A DNA stretch of 43,041 bases from Bacillota bacterium (GCA_017861315.1 JAGFXP010000030.1:1-43041); one strand, 5' to 3'; counted from the first letter of the stretch, positions 7,533 to 15,785 are shown. Notes: generated from the letters alone by a model not told the origin. Numbers and translations are program-made.

Positions 7533-9215
7533 TCAATCAACTGTAAACTGCCTTACTCCGAAATATTCGAATTCCTCCTCTTCGTCAAAGTAGACGTCGA
7601 AGGCTTCCCGCCTGTTCCCCGACGGATCCACTGCCTCAGCCTTCCAGTAATATGTTCCTGACGGCAGTGAAGCTATTGTAACCGAAGTGCCCTGGATTCC
7701 GGTTATCTCTCTCACGGTGTCGCTGAAATCAGGCGATTCGCTAATATGGAAATCATAAGTGAGCGCATCGCCGTCCAGGTCGTAGGCTGGTTCCCAGGTG
7801 AAGTTGTATCCGTTGCCTGCCGTCTGCACGTCATAGAGGTCGAAAGGCATCGGTTTCTTCAAACCTTCGTAGTAGGCCTTTTTATTGTCCTCGACGGTGG
7901 AGGATAGCCTGAGCATCTCTGCCTCGTAGTTCTCTTTTGATGTTCCCATCAAAGCTAGGTCCGGCATCCTCTTCACAATTTCGTTTGTGGAAGCGTACAT
8001 TCTTCTTGCCATATCAGCTATGACTTCCTTTGATGCGATTAAGCTCAGCTCCTCGATTTTTGCTGTCAGATCCTTCACATTCTGCGGATCCTTAAGGAAT
8101 CTTGTGTGGAGGGGAACTCCCCAGTACATGGATGCACCGTCCCTTATGTAGTCCGGGGACCATATGCTGTTGTCGGAGCCTGTCTGATAGTCGTAGCCAA
8201 GTGAAAAATCATAGTCCCAAGGCACGAAATACCATTTATCCTGGCTTACAGGGCTCAGCAGGTAAAAATTGGCGACGTTCGTATCCGTATTGCCCAGCAG
8301 TATATTCATGGCCATCCAGGTTAAATAGTTGTCCCTGTCAAAATGCTTTCCGATGACTTCGTTTATGTCCCGGTTCTCGTCGTTCACGTCCTTAAGCATC
8401 TGGATTAGCCTCGTGTGGTCCTCTTCCCCCTTTATCTCAAGCAGCGTTTCAAACTCTTCCTTGCTGTAGCCTGGATCAGATACGTCTTTTATGATATCCG
8501 GGTATGTAAGGAATTCGAAATTCTGCGCCTTGTAAAGGTATGCCTTCTTTTCTATTCCGCGGTCCTTAAGGTAGCTCCTGTCTATGTCCTCCACATGCGT
8601 GAAGAGCCCGTAGTCCACATATTCCTTGTTGCTGCTGTTAAGGTCGCGTATATAAAGGCGGCAGAACTGGGTTCTGCAGCTGAAGGAGTCCGGAAACAAC
8701 TTGATCAGATCGAAACACAGCTTGTTTCTTATCTTCGTCAGGTCGTAAGGGTGCTTGTTCAGGTTCAGCTCATCCTGGTCATTCCACTCTGGTGCGGCGT
8801 CGGACAGCTTGATCTTGTAAGACTTGAGATCGGAAGTTGTCGCAAGCTGGCCCCGCTGGTACAAAACCGCGTTGGCGTTTACCCCTGTCATGTCGCTGGC
8901 AGGCCTCCCGTAATCAAACCTTACATTGATCTCAGGCTTTGGCTGTCCTGACTCCAGCTGCCAGGCGTTCACGTCAGCCATCGTTACCTTGTTGTCAGTG
9001 ACTATGGTTACGTAAACGTCCTCAAGGCTGTCGTTGTCCCGCGAGTATATGGATTTGTTGTCAGTTATCCTGTTGATTTGGGAGGTGTTGTCGGTATTTT
9101 TTGAATCAGTTCCTCCATTCGTATTATTGCCTGAATCCTCTGAACTGCAGCCAGCGGAGAGCATCAGGAGAAACAACAGCGAAAACAGCAAGCTGGCTGC
9201 CTTTGAATTTTTCAT
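7533..9215 (-). CDS. CotH-family kinase lipoprotein
   Basis: A 560-residue secreted lipoprotein. The N-terminus is a signal peptide ending in the lipobox LSAGC (lipidated Cys at about residue 23), followed by a low-complexity linker rich in Asn, Ser, Thr and Asp. The central ~350 residues match the CotH kinase fold, with CRTQFCRLYI, HFDRDNYLTWMA, ILLGNTDTNVANFYL and WYFVPWDYDFSLG (the acidic metal- and ATP-binding motifs). The C-terminal ~90 residues look like a fibronectin-III-type beta sandwich (AYDLDGDALTYDFHISES to YYWKAEAVD). CotH of Bacillus phosphorylates spore-coat proteins; here the protein is tethered outside the membrane and the target is unknown. It heads an operon with the VTC and DUF4956 genes. 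Only about 37 bases separate its start from an upstream terminator stem. Confidence 0.87.
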   Translation of the reverse strand: MKNSKAASLLFSLLFLLMLSAGCSSEDSGNNTNGGTDSKNTDNTSQINRITDNKSIYSRDNDSLEDVYVTIVTDNKVTMADVNAWQLESGQPKPEINVRFDYGRPASDMTGVNANAVLYQRGQLATTSDLKSYKIKLSDAAPEWNDQDELNLNKHPYDLTKIRNKLCFDLIKLFPDSFSCRTQFCRLYIRDLNSSNKEYVDYGLFTHVEDIDRSYLKDRGIEKKAYLYKAQNFEFLTYPDIIKDVSDPGYSKEEFETLLEIKGEEDHTRLIQMLKDVNDENRDINEVIGKHFDRDNYLTWMAMNILLGNTDTNVANFYLLSPVSQDKWYFVPWDYDFSLGYDYQTGSDNSIWSPDYIRDGASMYWGVPLHTRFLKDPQNVKDLTAKIEELSLIASKEVIADMARRMYASTNEIVKRMPDLALMGTSKENYEAEMLRLSSTVEDNKKAYYEGLKKPMPFDLYDVQTAGNGYNFTWEPAYDLDGDALTYDFHISESPDFSDTVREITGIQGTSVTIASLPSGTYYWKAEAVDPSGNRREAFDVYFDEEEEFEYFGVRQFTVD

Positions 9216-9252
9216 GCTATCCCCTCCTCAACCGTAACTTGAATCTTTGAAA

Positions 9253-9276
9253 GAAAGCTGCCGAATGGCAGCTTTC
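9253..9276 (-). terminator. Intrinsic terminator after the Lys/Glu-rich helical protein gene
   Basis: A perfect 10-bp stem, GAAAGCTGCC and GGCAGCTTTC, with a 4-base loop, followed on the minus strand by TTTC. It lies between the gene at 9292-9726 and cotH. Confidence 0.7.
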
Positions 9277-9291
9277 AGGTTCAGTCATTTT

Positions 9292-9726
9292 CTAGCTGTT
9301 CTTCAGTTTTTCCGCTTTTTCTGCCGCTTTGCCGATTATCTTCTCAGCTTTCTTCTCAGCCTTTTTCTCAGCTTTGTCTAGAGCTTTTTCCTTTATCTTT
9401 TCAGCCTTTTTCTCAGCCTTTGCTCCAGCCTTGATTATCATCTTCTCGCCCTTCTTCTCAGCCTTCTCATTCGCCCTGTCCATAAGCTTTTCAGCCTTGC
9501 TCTCTGTCTTGACTTCAGGCTTATCCTCTTTTGACCTTTCCTTCAGTTCATTGACCTTGACGCCGATTTTATCTTTGATGCCGGCCACTTTATCCTCCGC
9601 CTTGTCTTTCAGCACTTCCGCATAGTCCTTCAAATCCTCTGCTTTGTCTTCAGCATAATCCTTCAGATCCTCTGCCTTGTCCTTGACAGAATCCATGGCT
9701 TTTCCTGTACTTTTCTTGAAATTCAT
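9292..9726 (-). CDS. Lys/Glu/Ala-rich helical repeat protein (LEA-like)
   Basis: A 144-residue, extremely charged protein composed almost entirely of Lys, Glu, Ala and Asp, with no tryptophan or cysteine and only a handful of aromatic or bulky hydrophobic residues. An 11-residue unit, DKAEDLKDYAE, occurs twice in tandem at about residues 17-37, and the C-terminal half is built from KAEKKAEKI-type repeats. The 11-mer periodicity and composition resemble group 3 LEA proteins and apolipoprotein-like amphipathic helices, which protect membranes or proteins under desiccation or salt stress. It could equally be a nucleoid-associated, H1-like protein. No signal peptide is present. It starts with MNFKKSTG behind GGAGGG, 15 bases downstream of the membrane protein gene at 9742-10248. 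Confidence 0.7.
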   Translation of the reverse strand: MNFKKSTGKAMDSVKDKAEDLKDYAEDKAEDLKDYAEVLKDKAEDKVAGIKDKIGVKVNELKERSKEDKPEVKTESKAEKLMDRANEKAEKKGEKMIIKAGAKAEKKAEKIKEKALDKAEKKAEKKAEKIIGKAAEKAEKLKNS

Positions 9727-9741
9727 ACTAAACCCTCCATT

Positions 9742-10248
9742 CTACATTTTTATCTCTCTGCACATGCTGTTTCTCTCCTCGAGCATTTCCTTAATATTTC
9801 CGCATGCCTCCTTGGCCTCAGCTGTCCTGCCGTCCTCTACAAGTTTCTGGAGCCCTCCGAAGGCTTGCTTGATTTTCTCCTCTATACCTTCAAGCGAACC
9901 GCAGCTTATCGGCTCGCTCCCCTGAATGGCATCCGACAGTTCCTTCAGCTCCGCCGCAAGTTCCTCATTCTTGTTTTTCATGTTGAGGACATTTACATAC
10001 ACCTGTATGGTGTTGAGGAAGAATTTGTTTACCTTGATTTCCTCCTCAGGCCTTTTGGTTTCCGCCCTCTTCCTTCCCGTCAACAGTCCCAGAAGATATG
10101 CCGCGATCAGCACAATCGCCACGGAAGTGATGGTGTATGCCGCCCAGAATAAAGGTGAATTTGTTATAGGAAGAGAGAATACAATGACATTGAAAACTGC
10201 CAAAAGAGTCAGTATCAACACAGGGGCAAGTTTCTTTTTTTTCTTCAT
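9742..10248 (-). CDS. Hypothetical membrane-anchored coiled-coil protein
   Basis: A 168-residue protein with a basic N-terminus (MKKKKK), two hydrophobic segments (about residues 8-26 and 33-57) and a C-terminal cytoplasmic region of ~110 residues. That region is predicted to be mostly helical, with heptad-like stretches between about residues 70 and 165. I do not recognise a family. A GGGAGG ribosome binding site precedes the ATG. It is the first gene of a two-gene unit with the LEA-like protein, expressed from the promoter at 10312-10340. Together they look like an envelope- or stress-associated pair, which is inference only. Confidence 0.6.
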   Translation of the reverse strand: MKKKKKLAPVLILTLLAVFNVIVFSLPITNSPLFWAAYTITSVAIVLIAAYLLGLLTGRKRAETKRPEEEIKVNKFFLNTIQVYVNVLNMKNKNEELAAELKELSDAIQGSEPISCGSLEGIEEKIKQAFGGLQKLVEDGRTAEAKEACGNIKEMLEERNSMCREIKM

Positions 10249-10311
10249 CTAAAATCCTCCCTTCAAGAGCTCCAAACAGGACAAAATTTCCGTAACATCC
10301 TTTATATTCAT

Positions 10312-10340
10312 ATTATAAATCTTAACACCCGAGGTTACAA
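10312..10340 (-). promoter_or_regulatory. Sigma-A promoter of the 10248-9292 operon
   Basis: On the minus strand TTGTAA (10335-10340) is followed after 17 bases by TATAAT (10312-10317), about 65 bases upstream of the start codon at 10248. Confidence 0.72.
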
Positions 10341-10399
10341 TCTTATTTATTGTAATATTTGCAATTTTCTGATTAACAATACCAAAGAGCTGCCTACCA

Positions 10400-10408
10400 T
10401 GCTATAAT
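10400..10408 (+). promoter_or_regulatory. Extended -10 promoter upstream of the multicopper oxidase gene
   Basis: TGCTATAAT is a perfect extended -10 element 47 bases upstream of the ATG at 10455. No good -35 hexamer is visible at 16-18 bases, which is usual for extended -10 promoters. Confidence 0.6.
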
Positions 10409-10454
10409 TGTTATAGGAATATTCACACAGAACTATTCGCAAAGGGGGATCATT

Positions 10455-11861
10455 ATGTATGAATGGAATAATATCCGGCCCTTATCCTTTAAAGCAGCAA
10501 TTCTCATATCGATTTCGGTAGTTCTGACCGCCTGCAACGGGCTTAAAACCGAGTTTGACTCACAGCAGGAGCACAAGCTGAAATTGCCGGTGATTCTTGA
10601 GGATACAAACTCAGATCCCGGGGTTGCGGAATTCAGCCTTGAGGCTTCTGAGGGAAGAACAGAATTTGCGGAAGGGTTCCCAGCTGACACTATAGGATAT
10701 AACGGAAGCTATCTGGGACCAGTTCTCCGATTCTCAAGCGGTGAAAAGGTCACTATCCATGTGAAAAACAGTCTCAGTTTCCCGACAACCGTTCACTGGC
10801 ACGGACTTGTTGTCGAAGGCGAGATGGACGGCGGCCCTCATCAGGGAATCATGCCAGGCGAGAGCTGGAGTCCGGATTTCACCGTCGACCAGCCTGCTGC
10901 AACGCTGTGGTACCATCCGCATTTGATGGGGAGTTCAGCAGACCAGGTTTATTTCGGATTGGCGGGATTGATCTACATAGACGACGAGGTTTCGGAAGGC
11001 CTGAACCTGCCGGATAATTACGGTGTCAACGACATCCCCCTGATAGTTCAGGATAGAAATTTCAGGAGCGACGGATACCTTGATTACAGGACCTCTATGA
11101 TGGGAGTTGTTCCGGGAGACACCATCCTCATCAACGGCACGCTCAATCCGTACCTCGATGTGAATAGGGAAACCGTAAGATTCCGCATACTCAACGCCTC
11201 GAACTCAGAGAATTTTAATTTCAGATTTAGCGACGACAGCAGCTTCCAGCAGATTGCATCAGACGGAGGCTTTCTGGAAGAGCCCATTTCAAGGGAGTCG
11301 CTGATCCTGGCGCCGGGTGAACGGGCGGAAATAATAGTGGATTTTACAAAATCCGGCAGGGACACTATCTCGCTGATGAATGGAAATTCACCGATTCTGG
11401 ACTTCAATATATCAGGCAAAGAGATGGCTTCAGCCGCAATTCCGGATTTCCTTTCGGATATTGCAGAAATACCTGAGGGAGACAATCCGAGGGTGCGTGT
11501 ATTTGAACTTCAGAGCATGGGGGTGACCGGGACTATCAACGGGAAATCTTTTGACATGGACAGGATTGATGAGGATGTCCCTCTCAAAGAAACCGAAATC
11601 TGGGTGATAAGAAACCTGGGCGGTATGATGCAGACCAGCGGCCACCCCTTCCATGTTCACGGCACGCAGTTTCAGGTAATATCAAGGGACGGAAAGGATC
11701 CGCCTTTGGAGGAAAGAGGCTGGAAGGATACGGTTTTTGTAAAGACCGGCGAAGAAGTAAAAATCAAAGTCCGGTTTTCAAAGGAGGGTGTCTTCATGTA
11801 CCACTGCCATATCCTCGAGCATGAGGACGGCGGTATGATGGGGCAGTTCAGAGTTCAATAG
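10455..11861 (+). CDS. Multicopper oxidase lipoprotein
   Basis: A 468-residue oxidase with all four copper-binding blocks intact: HWHG (His114, His116), YHPHL (His154, His156), GHPFHVHG (about 397-404) and YHCHILEHEDGGMM. In the last block Cys451, His456 and Met461 would form the type 1 copper site. The N-terminus is a signal peptide with lipobox LTAC (Cys at 27), so the enzyme is predicted to be anchored on the outside of the membrane. The family couples substrate oxidation to reduction of oxygen to water; likely substrates are Cu(I), Mn(II) or Fe(II). There is no methionine-rich insert of the CueO kind. The start follows AAAGGGGGATC. The universal stress protein gene begins 35 bases downstream, ahead of a shared terminator, suggesting co-transcription in an oxygen or metal stress response. 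Confidence 0.92.
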   Translation: MYEWNNIRPLSFKAAILISISVVLTACNGLKTEFDSQQEHKLKLPVILEDTNSDPGVAEFSLEASEGRTEFAEGFPADTIGYNGSYLGPVLRFSSGEKVTIHVKNSLSFPTTVHWHGLVVEGEMDGGPHQGIMPGESWSPDFTVDQPAATLWYHPHLMGSSADQVYFGLAGLIYIDDEVSEGLNLPDNYGVNDIPLIVQDRNFRSDGYLDYRTSMMGVVPGDTILINGTLNPYLDVNRETVRFRILNASNSENFNFRFSDDSSFQQIASDGGFLEEPISRESLILAPGERAEIIVDFTKSGRDTISLMNGNSPILDFNISGKEMASAAIPDFLSDIAEIPEGDNPRVRVFELQSMGVTGTINGKSFDMDRIDEDVPLKETEIWVIRNLGGMMQTSGHPFHVHGTQFQVISRDGKDPPLEERGWKDTVFVKTGEEVKIKVRFSKEGVFMYHCHILEHEDGGMMGQFRVQ

Positions 11862-11896
11862 GGTAATTGAATGAAATTCGGAAGGATGTGTTTCAT

Positions 11897-12337
11897 ATGC
11901 AAAAGCTTAAGATTCTGGTACCTCTTGATGGTTCGGAAAGGAGCATGCACTCCCTGGACTGGCTCAAAAAATACTTCAGCAGGGACCAGGCGGAAATAAC
12001 GCTGCTCAATGTAATAGAGGTCACCACTCTCAGCATGCTTGATGAATACTACATGCCTGGAGCCGCGCCGGAAGAGGGGCTTCCTTACGGGACCTTCAGC
12101 AAAAGGAGCAGCCTCATCATCGAGGAGGCGGAGAAGCTCCTCGACGGCTACGATGTAGCCAAGCTTTCAACAAGCGGCCTGAGCGCAGACGTGATACTGA
12201 GCACCGCCAGAGAAGGCGGCTTTGACATGATAGTGATGACAAAATCCAGCGTGAAAGGCCTCACCAGGCTGATAGGCTCTGTTACGTCGAAGGTTGTCCG
12301 TGACGCCGAGGTAGCTGTGGTTGTCATTCCTGAATAG
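11897..12337 (+). CDS. Universal stress protein (UspA family)
   Basis: A 146-residue single-domain Usp protein. It begins KILVPLDGSERS (strand 1 and the conserved Asp) and ends with a region equivalent to the G-2X-G-9X-GS nucleotide-binding loop, here reading MTKSSVKGLTRLIGSVTSKVV. The first Gly-x-x-Gly part is changed to KSSVKG, so ATP binding is uncertain. ATG 11897 is preferred over the in-frame ATG at 11867, because GGAAGGATG lies at a good distance from it and the Usp fold starts right after it. It follows the multicopper oxidase and ends at a 16-bp terminator stem. Confidence 0.87.
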   Translation: MQKLKILVPLDGSERSMHSLDWLKKYFSRDQAEITLLNVIEVTTLSMLDEYYMPGAAPEEGLPYGTFSKRSSLIIEEAEKLLDGYDVAKLSTSGLSADVILSTAREGGFDMIVMTKSSVKGLTRLIGSVTSKVVRDAEVAVVVIPE

Positions 12338-12370
12338 AGAAAGGATCAGATTGCTCTGATCCTTTCTCTA
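12335..12370 (+). terminator. Bidirectional terminator with a 16-bp perfect stem
   Basis: TAGAGAAAGGATCAGA (12335-12350), loop TTGC, then TCTGATCCTTTCTCTA (12355-12370). The stem starts at the stop codon of the Usp gene and lies just downstream of the convergent permease gene. Confidence 0.88.
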
Positions 12371-12385
12371 TTTCCCGCCTCCCGT

Positions 12386-13390
12386 TCAAATTAACAGGTA
12401 GCCGAAAGCGTTAAATGTGTACCCGATAATAATTATACCGATTGTCACAATGCTGAAGAAAATCGCCAGCAGCCTTGTCTTAACGACGTTCTTAAGCATT
12501 ATAAGAGACGGCAGCGAAAGCGCCGTTACGCTCATCATGAAAGCCAATGCTGTGCCCAGGCCTACTCCCTTGAGGACAAGGGCTTCTGCTATGGGCAGCG
12601 TCCCGAATATGTCAGCGTACATAGGAACTCCGACAAGCGTAGCTATGAGTACCGAATACCATTTGTCCTGGCCCAGAACTGCCGAGATCAGCGACTCCGG
12701 TATCCAGTTGTGGATTGCCGCGCCGATTCCCACACCCAGCAGGATGTACTTCCATACCCTCTTGACTATATCCCTTACCTGGTTTTTGCTGAACTCTATC
12801 CTGTCCGCTCTGGTCAACTGCTCCTCCTCGAGTTCCGCCATCTTGTTGCTGTATACGAAAGGCTCCACATACTCCTCAAGCTTGAGCATGCTTATTATCG
12901 TTCCCCCTATAACCGCCAGGACAATGCCTACAACCACATAGGCCAGAGCTATGCTCCAGTTGAATATGCTTGCCAGCAGTATTACCGAAGCCAGGTCAAC
13001 CAGAGGCGATGAGATAAGGAACGAGAATGTTACGCCCAGCGGCAGTCCTGCGCTTGTGAACCCTATGAAGAGAGGGATTGAGGAACAGGAGCAGAAAGGC
13101 GTTATGGTTCCAAGCAGAGCGCCAAGGATGTTTGCCTTAATCCCCGTAAACCTTCCGAGTATCTTCTTCGTCCTCTCGGGAGGAAAATAGCTCTGTACAT
13201 AGGATATAGAGAAGATGAGCACAGACAGCAGTATGAATATCTTTATCACGTCGTAAATGAAGAAGTGGATGCTGCCCCCCAGCCGCGTTCCCATGTCCAG
13301 GCCGAACACGTTCTCCACCAGGTACCTTACCAGGTCGCTCAGCCAGACCATCTTGAGCAGCTGGTCGTTCAGAAACTGAAAAACAGCCAT
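12386..13390 (-). CDS. Permease of the ArsP / YraQ (DUF318) family
   Basis: A 334-residue protein with eight to ten membrane segments. It carries the family motif ITPFCSCSS (Cys100, Cys102), which in ArsP of Campylobacter forms part of the path for trivalent methylarsenicals. A charged loop around residues 165-200 lies in the middle. The gene start overlaps the end of an ArsR-type regulator bearing a metal-binding Cys pair, so efflux of arsenite or an organoarsenical (methylarsenite, roxarsone-type) is the best guess. Other members of this family are of unknown function, so arsenic specificity is an inference from motif plus neighbour. Confidence 0.83.
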   Translation of the reverse strand: MAVFQFLNDQLLKMVWLSDLVRYLVENVFGLDMGTRLGGSIHFFIYDVIKIFILLSVLIFSISYVQSYFPPERTKKILGRFTGIKANILGALLGTITPFCSCSSIPLFIGFTSAGLPLGVTFSFLISSPLVDLASVILLASIFNWSIALAYVVVGIVLAVIGGTIISMLKLEEYVEPFVYSNKMAELEEEQLTRADRIEFSKNQVRDIVKRVWKYILLGVGIGAAIHNWIPESLISAVLGQDKWYSVLIATLVGVPMYADIFGTLPIAEALVLKGVGLGTALAFMMSVTALSLPSLIMLKNVVKTRLLAIFFSIVTIGIIIIGYTFNAFGYLLI

Positions 13391-13668
13391 TATTCGCAGC
13401 TCCCTTCACTGAAGAATTTCCTTATGCTTTCGAGCCCCTCTTCGCTTGCAGAGTATCTCATCCACACTCCGTCCTTCCTGGCCTTGACGAGCCCGCTGTC
13501 GCTCAATATCTTCATATGGTATGACAGGGTCGGCTGCGTTATGCTGAATTCCTCCAGGAGCCTGCACGCGCAAAGCTCCTCCTTAAGCACCATGTCGAAT
13601 ATCTTGATCCTTGTCTCGTCGCTCAGCGCCTTCATAATCGACGCATATTTCTTATAATCCTTTTCCAT
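13390..13668 (-). CDS. arsR: ArsR-family metalloregulator with CxC motif
   Basis: A 92-residue winged helix-turn-helix repressor. The segment KEELCACRLLEEF (Cys33, Cys35) matches the ELCVCDL element at helix alpha-3 that binds As(III) or Sb(III) in classical ArsR. Recognition helix residues TQPTLSYHMKIL follow, and a further Cys91 lies near the C-terminus. Binding of the metalloid would release the repressor from its operator, and the downstream permease overlaps it by one base. A palindrome at 13691-13710, about 20 bases upstream of the start, is the likely operator. Confidence 0.88.
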   Translation of the reverse strand: MEKDYKKYASIMKALSDETRIKIFDMVLKEELCACRLLEEFSITQPTLSYHMKILSDSGLVKARKDGVWMRYSASEEGLESIRKFFSEGSCE

Positions 13669-13690
13669 TATATCACCGTCTTTTCACTAA

Positions 13691-13710
13691 ATATAGATAA
13701 CTTTCTATAT
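13691..13710 (-). promoter_or_regulatory. Likely ArsR operator
   Basis: Inverted repeat ATATAG (13691-13696) and CTATAT (13705-13710) with an 8-base centre, immediately upstream of the arsR start. The shape matches ArsR-family sites; binding is inferred. Confidence 0.6.
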
Positions 13711-13749
13711 CAAGTATATTCTAGACATAGACGACTGTCAATGTAATTG

Positions 13750-15075
13750 TTAGGGAATGATGAAATAGAATTCGCTGCCCTCGCCGAGCCTGCTTTCAAC
13801 GCCGTATTTAAAACCGTGGAGCTTAAGCAGCTCACTGGCTATTGCCAGTCCAAGTCCCATGCCTCCGCTGCGCGCACCTTTATAGTAGCGCTCCCATATG
13901 TGCTCCAGGAAAGCCGGGTCGATGCCGGGTCCGCTGTCCCTGACGCTGACCTTGATACCCGAGGCTCCCCGAGCCGCATTGAGGCTTACCTCGCCGCGGT
14001 CGCCGCAGTATTTTACGGCGTTGTCCAGGAAGTTGTACACAACCCTGTGCAGGTACTCTGCGTCCGCAAGCACAAGGGTGTCCTGCTCCAGCGGATTGAT
14101 GTCCAGCCTGGCGTTCTTCTGGATGAGCTGCATTTCAAAGGCTGTGCCGAAGCTTTTCAGGAAATCATTGAGGCTGAAGCGTTCCCTTTTCAAGGCCGCC
14201 TTTCCCGACTGTATCTTGGAAAGCTCCAGCAGCTCCATTACCAGCGAATTCAGCCTGTCAACCTCGCTTATGATCTCGCCGCTGTACCTCCTGCTTGCTT
14301 TGCTGTCTGCCAGACCGTCGTATATGGCCTCGCTGTAATTCCTGATGACGCTGAGGGGTGTTTTGAAATCGTGGGATACGTTAGCTATGAAATCCCTCTG
14401 CATGATGAACTTCTGCTCCAGCGATTCTGCCATCACCTTGAGGCTTTCGGAAAGGTCCTGTATCTCGTCGCCGGTCTTCACCTCCACATCAACGTCGAAT
14501 TTCCCTTTAGTTATATCCATGGATGCCTTCTGAAGCTCTATGACCGGTTCCGTTATCTTCTTACCCAGATATGCCGACACCGGGATCGAGAGTAGCAGCG
14601 CTAACATGAAGATGACAGCAAGGATGATATAGGTGTATCTCATGTATGCTGATGAAAACCTGTTGTTCTGGATCACGATTATGTCGCCTGAGCCGGTGGA
14701 ATACCTGTAATACAGGAGCTCCCCTCCCCTCAGGGTTTCGAACTTGCCCTTTTCTTCAAGGTTGTCAAAATCCAGATTCAGCATGTAGCCCGACATGTTC
14801 ATTCCCATGCCGCCTGTCATGCCGGTCAAGCTTGTCACCTTGCCATCCCTTATTGTGAATACGTTGGACAGCTGGTAATCAGAAATTATTCCGCCGTATT
14901 GCGAACTGTCATCGGCTGCCCGGTAAAGCTTCTCTGAAGCCTCCCTCATATCCCGGTACTGGATATCCGTGTATATGACAGAGAGGAATATGCTGCTCAG
15001 TATGATGCATGTCAGCCCCACAACGCAGATTATGCCGGTGAAATACCTTATAAGGCGCTTTGTTATTTTTCCCAT
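13750..15075 (-). CDS. Sensor histidine kinase with Met-rich extracellular loop
   Basis: About 441 residues from the ATG at 15073-15075, which follows GGGGAGGAGG. An alternative start at 15093 overlaps the regulator's stop. Domain order: membrane segment (~8-36), extracellular sensor region (~40-145), second membrane segment (~147-170), HAMP (~171-223), DHp with H-box ANVSHDFKTPLSV (His235), and a catalytic domain with N-box FLDNAVKY, G1 DSGPGI, and G2 GGMGLGLAIA. The loop contains a cluster of five methionines and five glycines (TGMTGGMGMNMSGYM), suggestive of Cu(I) or Ag(I) binding. It partners with the response regulator whose gene ends 18-20 bases away. The secreted protein gene on the opposite strand may be its target. 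Confidence 0.9.
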   Translation of the reverse strand: MGKITKRLIRYFTGIICVVGLTCIILSSIFLSVIYTDIQYRDMREASEKLYRAADDSSQYGGIISDYQLSNVFTIRDGKVTSLTGMTGGMGMNMSGYMLNLDFDNLEEKGKFETLRGGELLYYRYSTGSGDIIVIQNNRFSSAYMRYTYIILAVIFMLALLLSIPVSAYLGKKITEPVIELQKASMDITKGKFDVDVEVKTGDEIQDLSESLKVMAESLEQKFIMQRDFIANVSHDFKTPLSVIRNYSEAIYDGLADSKASRRYSGEIISEVDRLNSLVMELLELSKIQSGKAALKRERFSLNDFLKSFGTAFEMQLIQKNARLDINPLEQDTLVLADAEYLHRVVYNFLDNAVKYCGDRGEVSLNAARGASGIKVSVRDSGPGIDPAFLEHIWERYYKGARSGGMGLGLAIASELLKLHGFKYGVESRLGEGSEFYFIIP

Positions 15076-15092
15076 CCTGCCTCCTCCCCGCA

Positions 15093-15755
15093 TCAGCGCT
15101 GCAGCTTGTAGCCGACGCCCCAGACTGTCTTCAGGTTGCCGCTGCAGTATTTTATTTTTTCCCTCAGGTTCTTTATGTGCGTGTCCACGGTTCTCGAATC
15201 GCCCATGTAGTCATAATCCCAGACCTTTTCCAGGAGCTGCTCGCGCTTGAACACCTGCTCCGGATTTTTGCACAGGAAAAGAAGCAGATCGAATTCCTTC
15301 GGCGTGAGTGCGATTTCCTCTCCCTCCTCTTTTACTGTCCTCCTTTTTTCAGAGACAACCATCGTTCCCATCACTATGTCCCCGGATCCTTCTTCCCTGC
15401 CTTTTATCCTCAGCCTGACCCTCAGCATGAGCTCCTTCATACTAAGCGGCTTAACCATGTAGTCCGCCGCACCAAGCTCGAGGCCGAACACCCGGTCCTC
15501 CTCCTCGCCTCTTGCGGTTGTCATTATCACGGGAGTATCCCCCCTGCCCCTTATCTTTCTGAGCAGAGACCAGCCGTCCCTTCCCGGCAGCATTACGTCG
15601 AGAATGACAAGGTCGAACTGCTCCTTCTCAAGGGCTTCCTCTCCCGCCTCGCCGTCGTATACCGCGGTAACCTCGTAGCCATCTCTGCCAAGATAAAGCT
15701 TTATGACATCTGCCAGCTTCCTTTCGTCTTCAACCACCAGAATCCTGCCCTTCAT
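15093..15755 (-). CDS. OmpR/PhoB-family response regulator
   Basis: A 220-residue regulator. The receiver domain starts RILVVEDERK, with phospho-acceptor Asp53 in LVILDVMLPG and the conserved Lys in YMVKPLSMKEL. The C-terminal winged helix shows ALTPKEFDLLLFL and the recognition region SRTVDTHIKNLREKI. The ATG at 15753-15755 is preferred to an upstream ATG at 15801-15803, because it sits behind GGAAGGAAG and directly starts the receiver fold. It is the first gene of the operon with the histidine kinase. A direct repeat upstream (15786-15809) could be an autoregulatory binding site. Confidence 0.92.
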   Translation of the reverse strand: MKGRILVVEDERKLADVIKLYLGRDGYEVTAVYDGEAGEEALEKEQFDLVILDVMLPGRDGWSLLRKIRGRGDTPVIMTTARGEEEDRVFGLELGAADYMVKPLSMKELMLRVRLRIKGREEGSGDIVMGTMVVSEKRRTVKEEGEEIALTPKEFDLLLFLCKNPEQVFKREQLLEKVWDYDYMGDSRTVDTHIKNLREKIKYCSGNLKTVWGVGYKLQR

Positions 15756-15785
15756 TAACGCACTTCCTTCCGCAGTTCTTATGTT

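Noticed and set aside
13747..14595. Plus-strand open frame opposite the histidine kinase
   Set aside because: Antisense shadow of a well-defined HK gene.
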